NCBI GenBank assembly: GCA_026169815.1
Contig: JAPFDT010000058.1
Location: 1 to 42,298 of the forward strand
Length of the DNA stretch: 42,298 nucleotides
Source of the DNA: Pseudogracilibacillus sp.
GTDB taxonomy: Bacteria; Bacillota; Bacilli; Bacillales; Amphibacillaceae
Direction of reading: 5' to 3'
Shown here: positions 26,503 to 35,531 of the stretch, in pieces
How positions within the stretch are numbered: position 1 is the stretch's first letter
Layout of the letters: each line of letters opens with the position of its first letter
Position numbers and translations under genes: made by a program
The notes under the pieces: model-generated
Databases searched by the model: none
Told to the model about the DNA's origin: nothing
The model's input: the letters and a program-made list of their open reading frames with translations, nothing else

Positions 26503-29500
26503 TAAAATTCGTTTAACGAATGTCATTTATGAATCAGGTGATAAACGTTTTAATGATGAATTGTTTACGTTAGAAGGAAACAACACAGCTATACTTCTTG
26601 AAAATGGTGGTGGAAAAACAGTGCTCATTCATACGGTGTTACAAGCTGTTTTGCCACACACAGCATTAGGTGAGCGAAAAATTAAAGAAACATTGCAAAT
26701 TGAAAATAGCCCGGCACATATTGCGATTGAGTGGATTATTAATGAAAACCCAAGACGGTATCTCGTAACAGCGGTAACATTATTTCTTGTGAAAAATGAG
26801 CTTAAATCATATAAATATGTGTTTGAATATGAAGCAGGGCACCCAGATCGTATTGAAGAGATGCAGTTTGTACAATCGACAGATACAGGAAATCGTGTTA
26901 GTTATAAAGAAGAAATAAATGATTATTATAACGCGATGAAAGCGAAAACACATAATGCAAAAACTTTTGATACAATTCAACGTTTTCATCATTATTTAGA
27001 AGAGAGCTATCAAATTATTACCGATGAATGGAAAAGTATTGTGACGATTAACCAAGATGAAGGTGGAATTGAGCAATTCTTTGAAAACTGTAAAACAACA
27101 ACAGATTTGTATGACCGTTTATTAATACCGACTGTAGAAAATTCAATTGTCGGCCATGAGGAAAATATGTTCGCAGATATGTTTGAAAAACAGCGCGAAG
27201 GGTTTCAAATGTATCGTAAATTACAACAAAGTATGAAAGAACACCAGGCAATTCAAGATGAATTAAAATCATATGTAAAAGAGTATGAACAATATGCTGC
27301 AAAGGAAACAGCATATGTTATTGAGAAACAAGCAGCTAAAGGGTTAATAGAAACGTTAAAAGAACAAGAAGCAACAATGCAAGAAACATTAGCCCAGCAT
27401 GAAATAGCTTGGTCAGAATGGGAAGTAGAAAAACAAGATGTGCAAATGAAGAAAGCTTCTTTTGCTATTTTACAAGCTGAAATCATTGAAGATGAAGCAA
27501 AGAGAATAGATTTAGAAAAGACCACTGCTTATGAAGCTGCACAACAAAAGTTTGAAGAAAATGAACATGTTTTATATTCACTTGAATATGCACAAAACCG
27601 TCAAGAGCAAACGGCGAGTAAACAAGCGTTAGCTCAATATAAAAAGGAACTTGCAGAACAAGATGAGGCAAGTGAAGCGACAGATGTTGAACATGATTTA
27701 GCAGAAGCACGTGGAAAGTTACACGGCATATTCGCCGGAAATTTAGAAGAACTAACGACGTTAGAAGATAGAGCAACCCGTGATATGAATCCAATTAAAG
27801 ATAAACTTTCAGAATTAGAACTAGCTCAAAAGGAAAAGACAACAAAATTAAAACAAGAAGAAACAGAAGTGAACCGAATTGATGGTCAATTAAAAGAGAT
27901 GAAGCGACAGCAAGACCGCTTGGAAAAAGAGCTTCTCGTCGATCCAGAACAGGAAAAAGTTGCTGACTTATATGCTGTTTGGCAAAAGCAAAGTGTTTCA
28001 TTAGATGAAAAAATCATTCAACAAAAAGAATTAAAACGAACGACAACATTACGAAAAACAGAGCAAACTGAAGTAGTTAAGGAGAATAGAGAACAGCTGC
28101 AAAAAATTACGAATCAATTAACAGAAAAGAATACAAATAGAACACAGCTACAAGATGCTCATAATACTTTACTAGAACAGCTAGCATTTGTTCGTCCGAG
28201 TTGGCATATGACAAAAGATGTTTATTTAAAAGTTGGCACGATAACGAGTACATTAGATAATGAATTGGATAAATTATCTAAAGAACGAGATGGGTTATTA
28301 CACAAAGAACGGATTGCTCATCGTTTTGTCGATGATTATGATACACAAGAAGATTTTTTCGCTGATCCATACATTGAAAAACGTTATCACGACTGGAAGA
28401 ATCAGTTTTTTGTCGAGACAGGGGTGCGTTATGTAGCAGATACAGGCGCTAATCTAGCTGAGGCGATAAAAGAAAAGGTGCTTTGGCCACTGACATTACT
28501 AACGACAGAAACGGATAAACCTTTGCTGTTACAAAAGTTAACAGAAGGACGCAACCAGCTACAGTATCCAATTCATGTGATGACGCTTGAAGAAACAAGG
28601 AGTCTGACAGTAGACAACGCATCAGAACAAAACTGGATTGCACCTGAACATTGGACTAATAATATGGATGAAACTTCTTTTACAGAGTGGAAAGCACATA
28701 TGTATGAATATGCGAATGAGGCTACGAAAAAACGTCAAGAAAAAGAAGATGAACTTGCAACTTGGAGACGAGTGCAAGAATATTTTAGCGATTTTCTTGT
28801 GCAGTATCCTGCAGAATGGAAAGAGACTTTGTTAGAAGAGATTCGTGAATTAGAACAGGAAAAAGCTACCTACCTCCAGGACATCTCTGAAATAGAGTCA
28901 TTATTAGAACAAATGGTGCGAGAATTGCAAGCAATCGATGAAAATGTTACGACAAATGAAAATAAAAAAGCAGGTTATGAGCGAAGAATTGAACAAGCGA
29001 AAACTTATTTACAAACAGAACGTGAAATGAAGCAATTAAGTATCCTAGAAAAAAGTCATCAAACGACATTAGAACAAGTAGCACGGGAATTAAAACAACT
29101 AGGTCGCGATTACGATTATTTTATTGAAGAAAAACATGAACTAAAAGAGAACATTCGCCGCTATCAATACGAACGCGAAAAAATCACCGAAAATAAAGAA
29201 TATAAGCAAGTTCGTAGTTATCGTATTATCAAAACAAATGAAGCGCAAGCAGTAATCGAATCAATTATTGAATCATTAAATGATAAATTAAAAGGCATTC
29301 AAAATAGTTATCAAAATTTAAAAACGAAACTAGAAAATGAACAAAAACATATTGAACGTTTAGAAGCGCAGTGTAATGTATTACTCGACCGTTATCCAAC
29401 ATTAGATACGACATTATCATTTCCAATAGACGGCGAGTTTACATTAGAAAAGGCACGCAAAGATGTGATTCCACTACAAGAAAATATTAAACAGCAAGAA

Positions 29501-30901
29501 AAGGTTAAAGATAATGCTAGAAAAACATATACAGAAGCATCTACTAAATTAACCGGTATTTTAGCAGACTTTGCAGATACGTTTGAGGAACAAGAACCAG
29601 TTGAATTTGCAGATGAAGTAGATATCATTGAAAAAGAACTCCAAAATTTAGAACAACAACTAGTAGAACGAAAGAATTTTTTACAAACAGAGCTAGATCG
29701 AACGAATAAAGAATTAACAGATATTACAAATGCAACTAGAACATTAGAGCAATATAGTATTGCACATCATTTAATGAGTACGACGTTACCAGCAACGTAT
29801 TTAACAGAAAAGGAATTAACAGATTTCATTTATAGTCGCTCAAAACATGTGCAAGAAAAGATTAATGCTTTAGAAAAAACGAAAAAAACATTAGATGAAG
29901 CAAAACAAAAGATTTATCGCGTGCAACAACGTTTCCGTAACTTCTGTAGAGATCACGTAACAGAAAGAAAATTACGAGAGATGGCAATAACTGGTATCGA
30001 ACAACAACAAACATATGAAGACGTCCTACGCTTTCAAAATAATATGATGACAACGATTGAACGAGCAGATCAGTATGCACGAATTAATATTGCTAATCAA
30101 GATAAAGAAGTACAAGCGTTTATTAATAGTATCCATAATCATTTATTAAATGTAGTCGAACAATTAAGCATTATCCCGAAACAAACTAGAGTAAAAGTAG
30201 GAGAAAAATGGCGTGAAATATATCGTTTTTCTATTCCGGAATGGCAAGTTGAAGAAGGAAAAAGTAGAATTCACTCCCATATGGATTGGATATTAGAACA
30301 GCTTGAAACAGATAACTTTAAAGATGACCAGGGGACGGAGGATACAGGAAAGGTACGTAAACATGTTGAAACATGGCTAGATACAAAGCAATTGTTACAA
30401 ATTGTTATGAACAATGATGTCATGAAAGTAACGTGTCGAAAAGTAACAAATGATAATCAAGTTACAAGTAGATTAACATCGTGGGAACAGAGTCAAAAAT
30501 GGTCTGGCGGTGAAAAGTGGAGTAAAAATATGACACTGTATTTAGGTATATTAAATTTTATTGCAGAAAAAAAGCAATATAATCATCAGAAAATGAAACG
30601 TAGTCGTGCAGTTATTTTAGATAATCCATTTGGAAAGGCATCAAGTGATCACGTATTAAGTCCAGTATTCTTCATTGCAGAACAATTAGGTTTTCAAATG
30701 ATTGCATTAACAGCGCATGCTGATGGTAAATTTTTACAAGACTTTTTCCCGATTATTTATAGTATGAAATTACGAAGTTCAACTGAACAAGGAAAGCAAG
30801 TCATGACGAAAGAAAAACAATTGCATAAAGCATATTTCCGCGATCACGAACCAGAACAAATGGATAGATTAGAAGAAAAAGAACAACTGGAACTGTTTTA
30901 A
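26489..30901 (+). CDS. jetC: Wadjet protein JetC (SMC/MukB-like ATPase)
   Basis: The 1470-residue motor of the complex. The head is split between the ends: Walker A ENGGGKT (38-44) near the N-terminus, and the ABC signature WSGGEKWSKN (from W1338), Walker B AVILDNPFGKAS (D1378) and switch ALTAHADGKF (H1410) near the C-terminus. Two long coiled coils (about 230-560 and 740-1230) flank a globular hinge (about 565-735, VRPSWHMTKDVYLK...EWKAH). The residue after the Walker B Asp is Asn1379 rather than the usual catalytic Glu. It has no CxxC zinc hook, unlike Rad50/SbcC. GAGGAGG gives a strong start. Confidence 0.9.
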   Translation: MPAISKIRLTNVIYESGDKRFNDELFTLEGNNTAILLENGGGKTVLIHTVLQAVLPHTALGERKIKETLQIENSPAHIAIEWIINENPRRYLVTAVTLFLVKNELKSYKYVFEYEAGHPDRIEEMQFVQSTDTGNRVSYKEEINDYYNAMKAKTHNAKTFDTIQRFHHYLEESYQIITDEWKSIVTINQDEGGIEQFFENCKTTTDLYDRLLIPTVENSIVGHEENMFADMFEKQREGFQMYRKLQQSMKEHQAIQDELKSYVKEYEQYAAKETAYVIEKQAAKGLIETLKEQEATMQETLAQHEIAWSEWEVEKQDVQMKKASFAILQAEIIEDEAKRIDLEKTTAYEAAQQKFEENEHVLYSLEYAQNRQEQTASKQALAQYKKELAEQDEASEATDVEHDLAEARGKLHGIFAGNLEELTTLEDRATRDMNPIKDKLSELELAQKEKTTKLKQEETEVNRIDGQLKEMKRQQDRLEKELLVDPEQEKVADLYAVWQKQSVSLDEKIIQQKELKRTTTLRKTEQTEVVKENREQLQKITNQLTEKNTNRTQLQDAHNTLLEQLAFVRPSWHMTKDVYLKVGTITSTLDNELDKLSKERDGLLHKERIAHRFVDDYDTQEDFFADPYIEKRYHDWKNQFFVETGVRYVADTGANLAEAIKEKVLWPLTLLTTETDKPLLLQKLTEGRNQLQYPIHVMTLEETRSLTVDNASEQNWIAPEHWTNNMDETSFTEWKAHMYEYANEATKKRQEKEDELATWRRVQEYFSDFLVQYPAEWKETLLEEIRELEQEKATYLQDISEIESLLEQMVRELQAIDENVTTNENKKAGYERRIEQAKTYLQTEREMKQLSILEKSHQTTLEQVARELKQLGRDYDYFIEEKHELKENIRRYQYEREKITENKEYKQVRSYRIIKTNEAQAVIESIIESLNDKLKGIQNSYQNLKTKLENEQKHIERLEAQCNVLLDRYPTLDTTLSFPIDGEFTLEKARKDVIPLQENIKQQEKVKDNARKTYTEASTKLTGILADFADTFEEQEPVEFADEVDIIEKELQNLEQQLVERKNFLQTELDRTNKELTDITNATRTLEQYSIAHHLMSTTLPATYLTEKELTDFIYSRSKHVQEKINALEKTKKTLDEAKQKIYRVQQRFRNFCRDHVTERKLREMAITGIEQQQTYEDVLRFQNNMMTTIERADQYARINIANQDKEVQAFINSIHNHLLNVVEQLSIIPKQTRVKVGEKWREIYRFSIPEWQVEEGKSRIHSHMDWILEQLETDNFKDDQGTEDTGKVRKHVETWLDTKQLLQIVMNNDVMKVTCRKVTNDNQVTSRLTSWEQSQKWSGGEKWSKNMTLYLGILNFIAEKKQYNHQKMKRSRAVILDNPFGKASSDHVLSPVFFIAEQLGFQMIALTAHADGKFLQDFFPIIYSMKLRSSTEQGKQVMTKEKQLHKAYFRDHEPEQMDRLEEKEQLELF

Positions 30902-31022
30902 ATAAGAATGTAAGTTTAGGAAAGAGAGCTTTTAATAACTCTTCTGGAATAGATAGGAACTCCAACGTAATTTTGGAAGATAGGGAAAAGCACGTATTGA
31001 TACTTGCATAAAAACTTTCTTT

Positions 31023-31116
31023 CACGCAAAACATGAGGATTTGAGTACTGACTCTGCGCGTAAGGCCGTTCTCACACGCAAAACATGAGGGTTTTTGTAC
31101 CGACTTTGCGTGTAAG
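31023..31116. repeat. two 42-bp imperfect palindromic direct repeats
   Basis: CACGCAAAACATGAGG... occurs at 31023-31064 and 31075-31116, 36 of 42 bases identical, 52 bp apart. Each copy has inverted ends; in the second ACACGCAAA pairs with TTTGCGTGT across 22 nt. They lie 120-215 bp after jetC and look like a small dispersed extragenic palindrome in tandem. Confidence 0.85.
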
Positions 31117-31160
31117 AATAAATATTGCGGTTTATGATATTCTTTCAAATGCATCAAACA

Positions 31161-31345
31161 TAGCGGAGGATAAATAGGGAGACTTCTGCAGGTCGCCTTA
31201 AACCAGTCACGTCTTGTGATCAACGTCGACGCTTGTACCTCGTGTACTTCGGAATACAAGAACCAGAAATTCCCTCAGAAACCGGCTTTGTATCTGAGAA
31301 AGTTAAGGTGTTACAGGCGGAAAGCATAGTATTATACCGAAGCAA
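31161..31345. repeat. GC-richer structured intergenic element
   Basis: The segment begins TAGCGGAGGATAAATAGGGA and ends in AGGCGGAAAGC...CCGAAGC. CGCCTTAA (31194-31201) pairs with TTAAGGTG (31303-31310) and encloses three hairpins: GTCAC/GTGAT (31206-31220), CTTGTA/TACAAG (31232-31260) and CTCAGA/TCTGAG (31274-31298). Another short stem, GCGGAG/CTTCTGC, precedes it. Composition and motifs resemble the GC-rich dispersed repeats of Bacillaceae intergenic regions. Frames crossing it look non-coding. Whether it acts as RNA is unknown. Confidence 0.6.
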
Positions 31346-31505
31346 AGCTTTACACAATCATTCTTTAGTTGTATTTTACTTAGTAATAGTTACGTCACAG
31401 TTTATTTTTATTACGTAATACTCTAGTGATTATTCAGCTTTTAGTCTTGATATTTTGCTAATTTATCAATTGAGAGGTAAAGTGATAGGTGAGGGGGGAT
31501 GGAAT

Positions 31506-32564
31506 ATGCACAATTTTTATAGTGATGTTATAACATTTAAAGGTAGTCATTATGATTTTGGGTATAAACAAGGTGAGTTATTAAAGAAGTCCCCAATATT
31601 ATCTAATCGTGAAAAACAATGGGCAAAACAAAGAAGACGACATTTTAATATAAATAAACAAGAAGCACTAACACTTTTTGAACAGTATATGCCGAATATG
31701 TTAGCTGAATTACGCGGTTTAGCGGATGCATTACATTGGACGATGGAAGAAGCCTTACGTGAGTTCGGTGGATATTATATAGAATATGAACGAAGTGGTT
31801 GTTCAATATTGACTGGAACTAACTATATGGTTCGTAATTATGATAGTCATCCCGCTTTTTATGAAGGACGATATGTCATTTATCAACCGACAGATGGCGG
31901 TTATGCATCAATTGGTCCTTCTATGCAAATTACAGGACGTACTGATGGGATAAATGAAAAAGGCCTAGCAATGGGATACAATTTTATTAATCGAGTTCGA
32001 TCTGAAGATGGGTATCTCTGTAATATGATTAGTCGGATGATTTTAGAAACGTGTGCGAATATAGAAGAAGCGATTGCATTATTAAGAGCAATTCCACATC
32101 GCACAGCATTTAATTATGTGTTAACAGATCCAAGTGGTGAAACTTATGTCGTAGAAGCTTCTCCAAGAAAAGTTATTGCACGACAAGCTAATGTTAGTAC
32201 GAATCATTTTGATGTTTTGTTAGAAGAAAATCGTTATCGGACTGACGATTCTATGCGTAGATATAATATTTTAAGTGATAAACAACACGAGGATTTAGAT
32301 ATGTTTGCAGCTTATCAACTATTAAATAATGAAGAACACGACATATTTTCCAAAAAGTATGATGCTTCAGCTGGAACAATCCATACATCAGCTTATCTAC
32401 CTGAGGAAAGACGGGCGTTATATACAATAGGTGGTAATCGAATGCCGGTTGTTTTTGATTTGAATCAGTTCTTGGCAGTCGGTAATATAATGGTGAAACA
32501 AATCAAAGGCGTGTTACAATATAATAGGCCTTTTGTTAATATGGAAAAAATAAATGTATCTTGA
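31506..32564 (+). CDS. C45-family (acyltransferase/amidase-like) hydrolase
   Basis: A 352-residue protein of the family of penicillin acyl-CoA:6-APA acyltransferase and related N-terminal-nucleophile amidases. It opens with FKGSHYDFGYKQGELLKK, the usual start of bacterial C45 proteins, and has the candidate nucleophile C99 in RSGCSILTG, followed by MVRNYD, the GRTDGINEKGLAMGYNF block and RMILETCANIEEAIALLRAIPHRTAFNY. In this family the cysteine may become the new N-terminus after self-cleavage. GAGGGGGG sets the start. It is followed within 12 nt by two SMR exporter genes, so it may make or unmake a compound that they export. Confidence 0.85.
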   Translation: MHNFYSDVITFKGSHYDFGYKQGELLKKSPILSNREKQWAKQRRRHFNINKQEALTLFEQYMPNMLAELRGLADALHWTMEEALREFGGYYIEYERSGCSILTGTNYMVRNYDSHPAFYEGRYVIYQPTDGGYASIGPSMQITGRTDGINEKGLAMGYNFINRVRSEDGYLCNMISRMILETCANIEEAIALLRAIPHRTAFNYVLTDPSGETYVVEASPRKVIARQANVSTNHFDVLLEENRYRTDDSMRRYNILSDKQHEDLDMFAAYQLLNNEEHDIFSKKYDASAGTIHTSAYLPEERRALYTIGGNRMPVVFDLNQFLAVGNIMVKQIKGVLQYNRPFVNMEKINVS

Positions 32565-32575
32565 ATAAGGTGAAG

Positions 32576-32890
32576 ATGGTGCCGTATATTTTATTATTAT
32601 GTTCTATTGTATTAGAAGTATTTGGTTCAACGATGCTTAAATTATCGAACGCTTTTACAAAAACATTGCCTGTTGTAGGCGTGGTAATTGGGTTTGGAGC
32701 TTCTTTTTATATATTTTCCATCGTGCTGCTTGATCTTCCATTAGGGTTTAGTTATGCAATCTGGAGTGGGAGTGGAACGATATTGATTACGCTTGTTGGG
32801 ATTGTTATATTTAAAGAAAAAATTAATCGACAAGGTGTAATCGGAATTGTTCTTTTACTTACTGGAATTGTCTTATTAAATCTTGGATAA
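32576..32890 (+). CDS. SMR-family exporter, first subunit
   Basis: A 104-residue four-helix small multidrug resistance protein. With the ATG at 32576 the essential membrane glutamate falls at E14 (LEVFGSTMLKLS), as in EmrE, followed by YAIWSGSGT in helix 3 and GIVLLNLG at the end. AAGGTGA overlaps the preceding spacer; a TTG at 32561 is in frame but has no ribosome site. SMR genes next to each other usually give obligate heterodimers (as EbrAB or YkkCD), the two subunits inserting in opposite directions. The substrate is a cation or small polar compound, not decided here. Confidence 0.88.
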   Translation: MVPYILLLCSIVLEVFGSTMLKLSNAFTKTLPVVGVVIGFGASFYIFSIVLLDLPLGFSYAIWSGSGTILITLVGIVIFKEKINRQGVIGIVLLLTGIVLLNLG

Positions 32891-32905
32891 AGGTAGGAGT
32901 AGGCG

Positions 32906-33262
32906 ATGAAATATTATATATATTTAGCTTTAGCTATTTGTTTAGAAGTGTTCGGCTCAACGATGCTTAAAATGTCAGAAGGATTTACAGTATTACTTCC
33001 TTCAATCGGTGTCGCACTAGGATTTTTATTATCTTTTGTTTTTTTAGGTTTATCGCTTCATGGTTTAGCTCTATCGACTGCTTATGCTATATGGGCTGGT
33101 TTAGGAACTGCCTTTACTGCTGTAACAGGTATAATCTTATTTCAAGAAGCGGTAGATACAGTGAAAATTATCGCATTATTACTTATTATCGTTGGCGTCG
33201 TTATGTTAAATAAAGGAAAAGGCGATGAAACGAAGAAACAAGTAGAAAATGCTATTAATTGA
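32906..33262 (+). CDS. SMR-family exporter, second subunit
   Basis: The partner of the preceding gene: 118 residues, four helices, again with E14 in LEVFGSTMLKMSEGF, and YAIWAGLGTAFTAVTG in helix 3, the typical SMR signature. Unlike its partner it has a 17-residue charged tail (KGKGDETKKQVENAIN), which would favour a fixed topology and supports a heterodimer. It starts 15 nt after the first subunit behind AGGTAGGAG, and a strong terminator closes the three-gene unit. No guanidine riboswitch was recognised before the operon. Confidence 0.88.
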   Translation: MKYYIYLALAICLEVFGSTMLKMSEGFTVLLPSIGVALGFLLSFVFLGLSLHGLALSTAYAIWAGLGTAFTAVTGIILFQEAVDTVKIIALLLIIVGVVMLNKGKGDETKKQVENAIN

Positions 33263-33280
33263 GCTTAATAATGAAAAAAT

Positions 33281-33323
33281 CAAACCGTCTGTTATCATAA
33301 AAATTATGATAACAGACGGTTTG
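33281..33323. terminator. bidirectional terminator between the SMR and chemoreceptor genes
   Basis: An 18-bp perfect stem (33281-33298 with 33306-33323) with a 7-nt loop, flanked by an A-rich left side and T-rich right side, between convergent genes. Confidence 0.95.
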
Positions 33324-33329
33324 TTTATT

Positions 33330-35015
33330 TTATAATTTAAATCGAAGAACTAAGTCATTTAGTTGTTCAGCTAGTTTTGCAAGTTCATTTGAGTTTCCGG
33401 ACACTTCTTCCATCGCACTCGTTGTTTGTTGTGCGGAAGCGGTTGTTTCTTCAACCCCAGCCGCAGCTTCTTCCGATACGGCTGCGATGTCTTGAATCGA
33501 ATCATTCATAATTTGACTGTTTCTCGAAATGTCGGATAAATTATCAGATACTCTATTAATATTTTCTGCCATGTAATTTGTTGCAGATTGAATACTTTCA
33601 AATGTTTCACCTGTCGTAATAATCTGTTCTGTTCCAGATTCAACTTCGCGGTAACTTTCTCTTAATGAATCTGCAACAATACTAGATTCGCTTTGGATAT
33701 TATCGACAATATCAGTGATGTTCATGACTGATGTTGAAGATTCTTCTGCTAATTTCCTTACTTCATCAGCAACAACAGCAAATCCTTGCCCATGTTCACC
33801 AGCTCGTGCAGCTTCAATCGCAGCATTTAAAGCGAGTAAATTCGTTTGATCAGCAATGTCGCGAATAACAGAAACTAATTCAGAAATTTCTTGTGCATGT
33901 GTATCTAAACCTTCTACTTTCGTTACTGCATCTTGAACAATTCGATCAATTGAACGCATTTGTTCTGTTGAAGAAGTCATTAATTCAGAACCTTCTTCTG
34001 TCATTTTTAATACATTTTCTGACGCTTCTTGAACATAATTTCCATCACGATCTGCTTCTTCAACTTTTTGGGTAAAGGAACTCATTGATGATGTTAAATC
34101 AGTCGCTGTGTTCGCTTGAGACTCAGCACCAGTCGCTAATTCTTCCATCGTCATCGAAATCTGTTCTGTACCAGCTCTAACCTCACTTGCTGCTTGTGCT
34201 AACTCATCACTTTGCCCTGTTACAGTTTTAGATACTGTATTCATTTCATTTACAATGTCATACGTACTGCGATTCATCTCATTTGTTGCTGTTACGAGTT
34301 GACCAATTTCATCGCGTAATTCTGTTTCCAGTGGAGAACCACTCAAATCACCACTAGCAATTAGTTTCATCCGCTCCATCACCAGTCTGAGTGGTCTAAC
34401 AATAGAATTAGACGTTACGATTGCGACTACTAAGCTTAGTACGATAACCAAAATAGTTATAGTAATTATTAATTTTAAGGTAGATTCTCCGCTTGCTAAG
34501 ATATCTTGTTCTATTTCTATAATGTGCTCTTCTCTAGCTTCAGCTAAGTCCTCATATCCAACCATGATTTCACGTGCAATATCAGCAGATTCTGCTAAAT
34601 TTTCTTGAGCTATTTCTTCATTACCTTTATCGTATTCTTTAAAGACGCCTTCTTCTATACTAGTACGCCATGCCACAGTCTGCTCAATCAATTCATCAAA
34701 TTCTTCTGACTGGACAGATTCCCTTATTATATCTTCATACTGTTTTCCTTGCTCTGTATATTCATTAAATAAATCTACTTGACTTTTGTCTCCTGTTAAC
34801 AAATAACCTCTAGCTGTTGCTATCCTACTTGACATCGTATAGGCTAATTTTTCATCAGCAATTAAAATGGGCAATTCTTCGTCCATCACACTCTTCGTTG
34901 TAGTATTTACATTTTTCATCACTACAGAATTATAAATACCTAAAAATAGAACAAGTAGTATAATAAAAGAGAACCCCAATATCATTTTTGATCTTATACT
35001 TCTAAATTTATACAT
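33330..35015 (-). CDS. methyl-accepting chemotaxis protein
   Basis: A 561-residue transmembrane chemoreceptor. TM1 (about 12-32) and TM2 (about 184-206) bracket a helical extracellular sensor of the 4HB type ([30 protein letters not shown]). A HAMP domain (about 205-260) and the long cytoplasmic signalling hairpin follow; its tip, with [38 protein letters not shown], lies around residues 385-425 and contacts CheA/CheW. The ligand is unknown. AAGGAG lies about 13 nt before the ATG, a little far. A sigma-D promoter about 85 bp upstream ties it to the flagellar regulon. Confidence 0.95.
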   Translation of the reverse strand: MYKFRSIRSKMILGFSFIILLVLFLGIYNSVVMKNVNTTTKSVMDEELPILIADEKLAYTMSSRIATARGYLLTGDKSQVDLFNEYTEQGKQYEDIIRESVQSEEFDELIEQTVAWRTSIEEGVFKEYDKGNEEIAQENLAESADIAREIMVGYEDLAEAREEHIIEIEQDILASGESTLKLIITITILVIVLSLVVAIVTSNSIVRPLRLVMERMKLIASGDLSGSPLETELRDEIGQLVTATNEMNRSTYDIVNEMNTVSKTVTGQSDELAQAASEVRAGTEQISMTMEELATGAESQANTATDLTSSMSSFTQKVEEADRDGNYVQEASENVLKMTEEGSELMTSSTEQMRSIDRIVQDAVTKVEGLDTHAQEISELVSVIRDIADQTNLLALNAAIEAARAGEHGQGFAVVADEVRKLAEESSTSVMNITDIVDNIQSESSIVADSLRESYREVESGTEQIITTGETFESIQSATNYMAENINRVSDNLSDISRNSQIMNDSIQDIAAVSEEAAAGVEETTASAQQTTSAMEEVSGNSNELAKLAEQLNDLVLRFKL

Positions 35016-35098
35016 CTATTAATTGACACTCCTTATGTAATTTAATATTTTAAAACATATTGTCCGTTAGCATGAGAATTGATTCGCATACTCTAGTA

Positions 35099-35125
35099 TT
35101 ATCGGCATAATAAAATAATTGTTTA
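35099..35125 (-). promoter_or_regulatory. sigma-D (flagellar) promoter of the chemoreceptor gene
   Basis: On the minus strand TAAA is followed by 15 nt and GCCGATAA, an exact match to the sigma-D consensus TAAA-N15-GCCGATAW. It points at the chemoreceptor gene, about 85 bp from its start. Confidence 0.9.
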
Positions 35126-35312
35126 ACCTTTATAATAGAATTATTAGAATACCTTGAAAAAATCAAACTTAAAAAGAGTTCTGTTATCTTTTAAATAAAA
35201 AGCATTGATTTGATTGTTGTTTTACTAACCAGAAATGAATAGGTAAAAGTCTTGTTTGTAATAAATTTATCTTTAGTATCAAGAACAATAAGTAGGGTTA
35301 ACATTTATTCCG

Positions 35313-35507
35313 TTGACATTAGCTATTGGTCATGTATTTCAGTTAGGACAATCTATTAAACAACGTATTTTATTAATTATTGTTGGAACAATAGTAGGTG
35401 TATTTATTGTGATTTTTGTTCGACAGGTTATTTTTTATCCGTTATTATGGTTGCTTTCTTCTTTATTAAGTTACTCGTTGCTCACATACTTGTGTAACAA
35501 CGAGTAA
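35313..35507 (+). CDS. possible small hydrophobic protein or membrane-protein remnant
   Basis: A 64-residue frame starting at TTG is strongly hydrophobic, with two membrane segments (about 19-38 and 41-60) and a basic SIKQR loop before them. There is no ribosome site at a good distance, and the frame stays open a few codons further upstream, so it may be the end of a decayed larger membrane protein. Its stop codon lies in a 10-bp perfect hairpin (TTACTCGTTG/CAACGAGTAA, 35471-35507) lacking a T tract. Weakly supported. Confidence 0.3.
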   Translation: MTLAIGHVFQLGQSIKQRILLIIVGTIVGVFIVIFVRQVIFYPLLWLLSSLLSYSLLTYLCNNE

Positions 35508-35531
35508 GAGGAATTGTTTAATTATATATTA

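Noticed and set aside
26489-30901. SbcC/Rad50 nuclease subunit instead of JetC
   Set aside because: No zinc-hook CxxC in the middle, a globular hinge instead, and the neighbours are JetA, JetB and JetD rather than SbcD.
30801-31259. 152-residue minus-strand frame
   Set aside because: It runs through the palindromic repeats and the antisense of jetC; composition is unlike a protein and no ribosome site is present.
31161-31345. tRNA, because of the cloverleaf-like fold
   Set aside because: There is no 7-5-5-5 bp geometry, no T-loop GGTTCRANYCC box and no anticodon-sized loop in the right place.
31233-31418. 61-residue plus-strand frame
   Set aside because: It falls within the structured repeat element, whose hairpins explain the sequence better than coding.
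31346-31505. Guanidine (ykkC-type) riboswitch before the hydrolase-SMR operon
   Set aside because: SMR pairs are sometimes controlled this way, but I find none of the conserved riboswitch core motifs here.
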